Below, in pieces: positions 43,075-43,126 of a stretch of 43,126 bases of DNA (positions are counted from its first letter, which is position 1; every line of letters starts with the position of its first letter). The translations under genes were made by a program, and so were the position numbers. Origin of the DNA: Bacillota bacterium (GTDB taxonomy: Bacteria; Bacillota; Clostridia; Acetivibrionales; DSM-1351); NCBI GenBank assembly GCA_023431385.1, contig JAEYWA010000223.1, positions 1-43,126 on the forward strand, written 5' to 3'. The notes under the pieces are model-generated. The model was not told where the DNA came from, made no database searches, and saw only the letters and a list, made by a program, of their open reading frames with translations.

Positions 43075-43126
43075 TTTGTGTGTACATAATAGACATTCTA
43101 TTCCTGTACCTCATTACAGGCCGTCT

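Noticed and set aside
1..43126. tRNA, rRNA, insertion sequences, prophage or toxin-antitoxin genes
   Set aside because: I saw no tRNA T-arm pattern, transposase motif or phage gene while reading both strands, though short RNAs could be missed by eye.

Overview
This 43 kb window is a contiguous stretch of AT-rich chromosome from an endospore-forming, anaerobic Firmicute. The gene content fits a mesophilic clostridium of the Ruminiclostridium type (inference). It has pyruvate:ferredoxin oxidoreductase, a GerA-type germinant receptor operon, a small spore-surface type protein, strong GGAGG ribosome binding sites, and many two-component and ABC systems. I see no rRNA, tRNA, CRISPR array, insertion sequence or prophage. 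Most genes are complete; the first is cut by the window edge.

Left part (1-7260), mostly minus strand: an ABC exporter pair (membrane subunit truncated at base 1), mannose-6-phosphate isomerase (manA), and a probable operon padR - DUF2812 membrane protein - NatA/NatB-like ABC exporter, possibly followed by a small membrane protein. The padR promoter carries three copies of a 21-bp dyad spaced exactly 31 bp apart, one inside the promoter spacer, which points to autorepression.

Middle-left (7300-19650): a secreted, membrane-anchored 5'-nucleotidase; a ThuA-like protein; a short-chain dehydrogenase; an AraC regulator; a DMT exporter; a PhoPR-like two-component system with a small secreted protein behind it; a DedA protein; a ferritin-like protein with a repetitive Met/His-rich N-terminal half; and a MarR regulator with its membrane-protein partner. 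The marR promoter is covered by a 47-bp double dyad.

Centre (19650-28430): a GH2 glycosidase, a DUF3787 spore-surface type protein, the 1176-residue pyruvate:ferredoxin oxidoreductase, a zinc-binding lipoprotein (znuA) under a Zur-like box and without its transporter, and a PfkB sugar kinase.

Right part (28500-43126): a second two-component system beside a tandem-FtsX ABC transporter; a four-gene germination operon (A-C-small D-B); CorA with an XRE regulator whose S24-like domain seems to lack its protease dyad; a SAM methyltransferase; trmB; and uppP. The segment before trmB is unusually GC-rich for an intergenic region and partly open in several frames.

All functions come from reading motifs. 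No database search was run. Promoters and operators are pattern matches and have not been tested.
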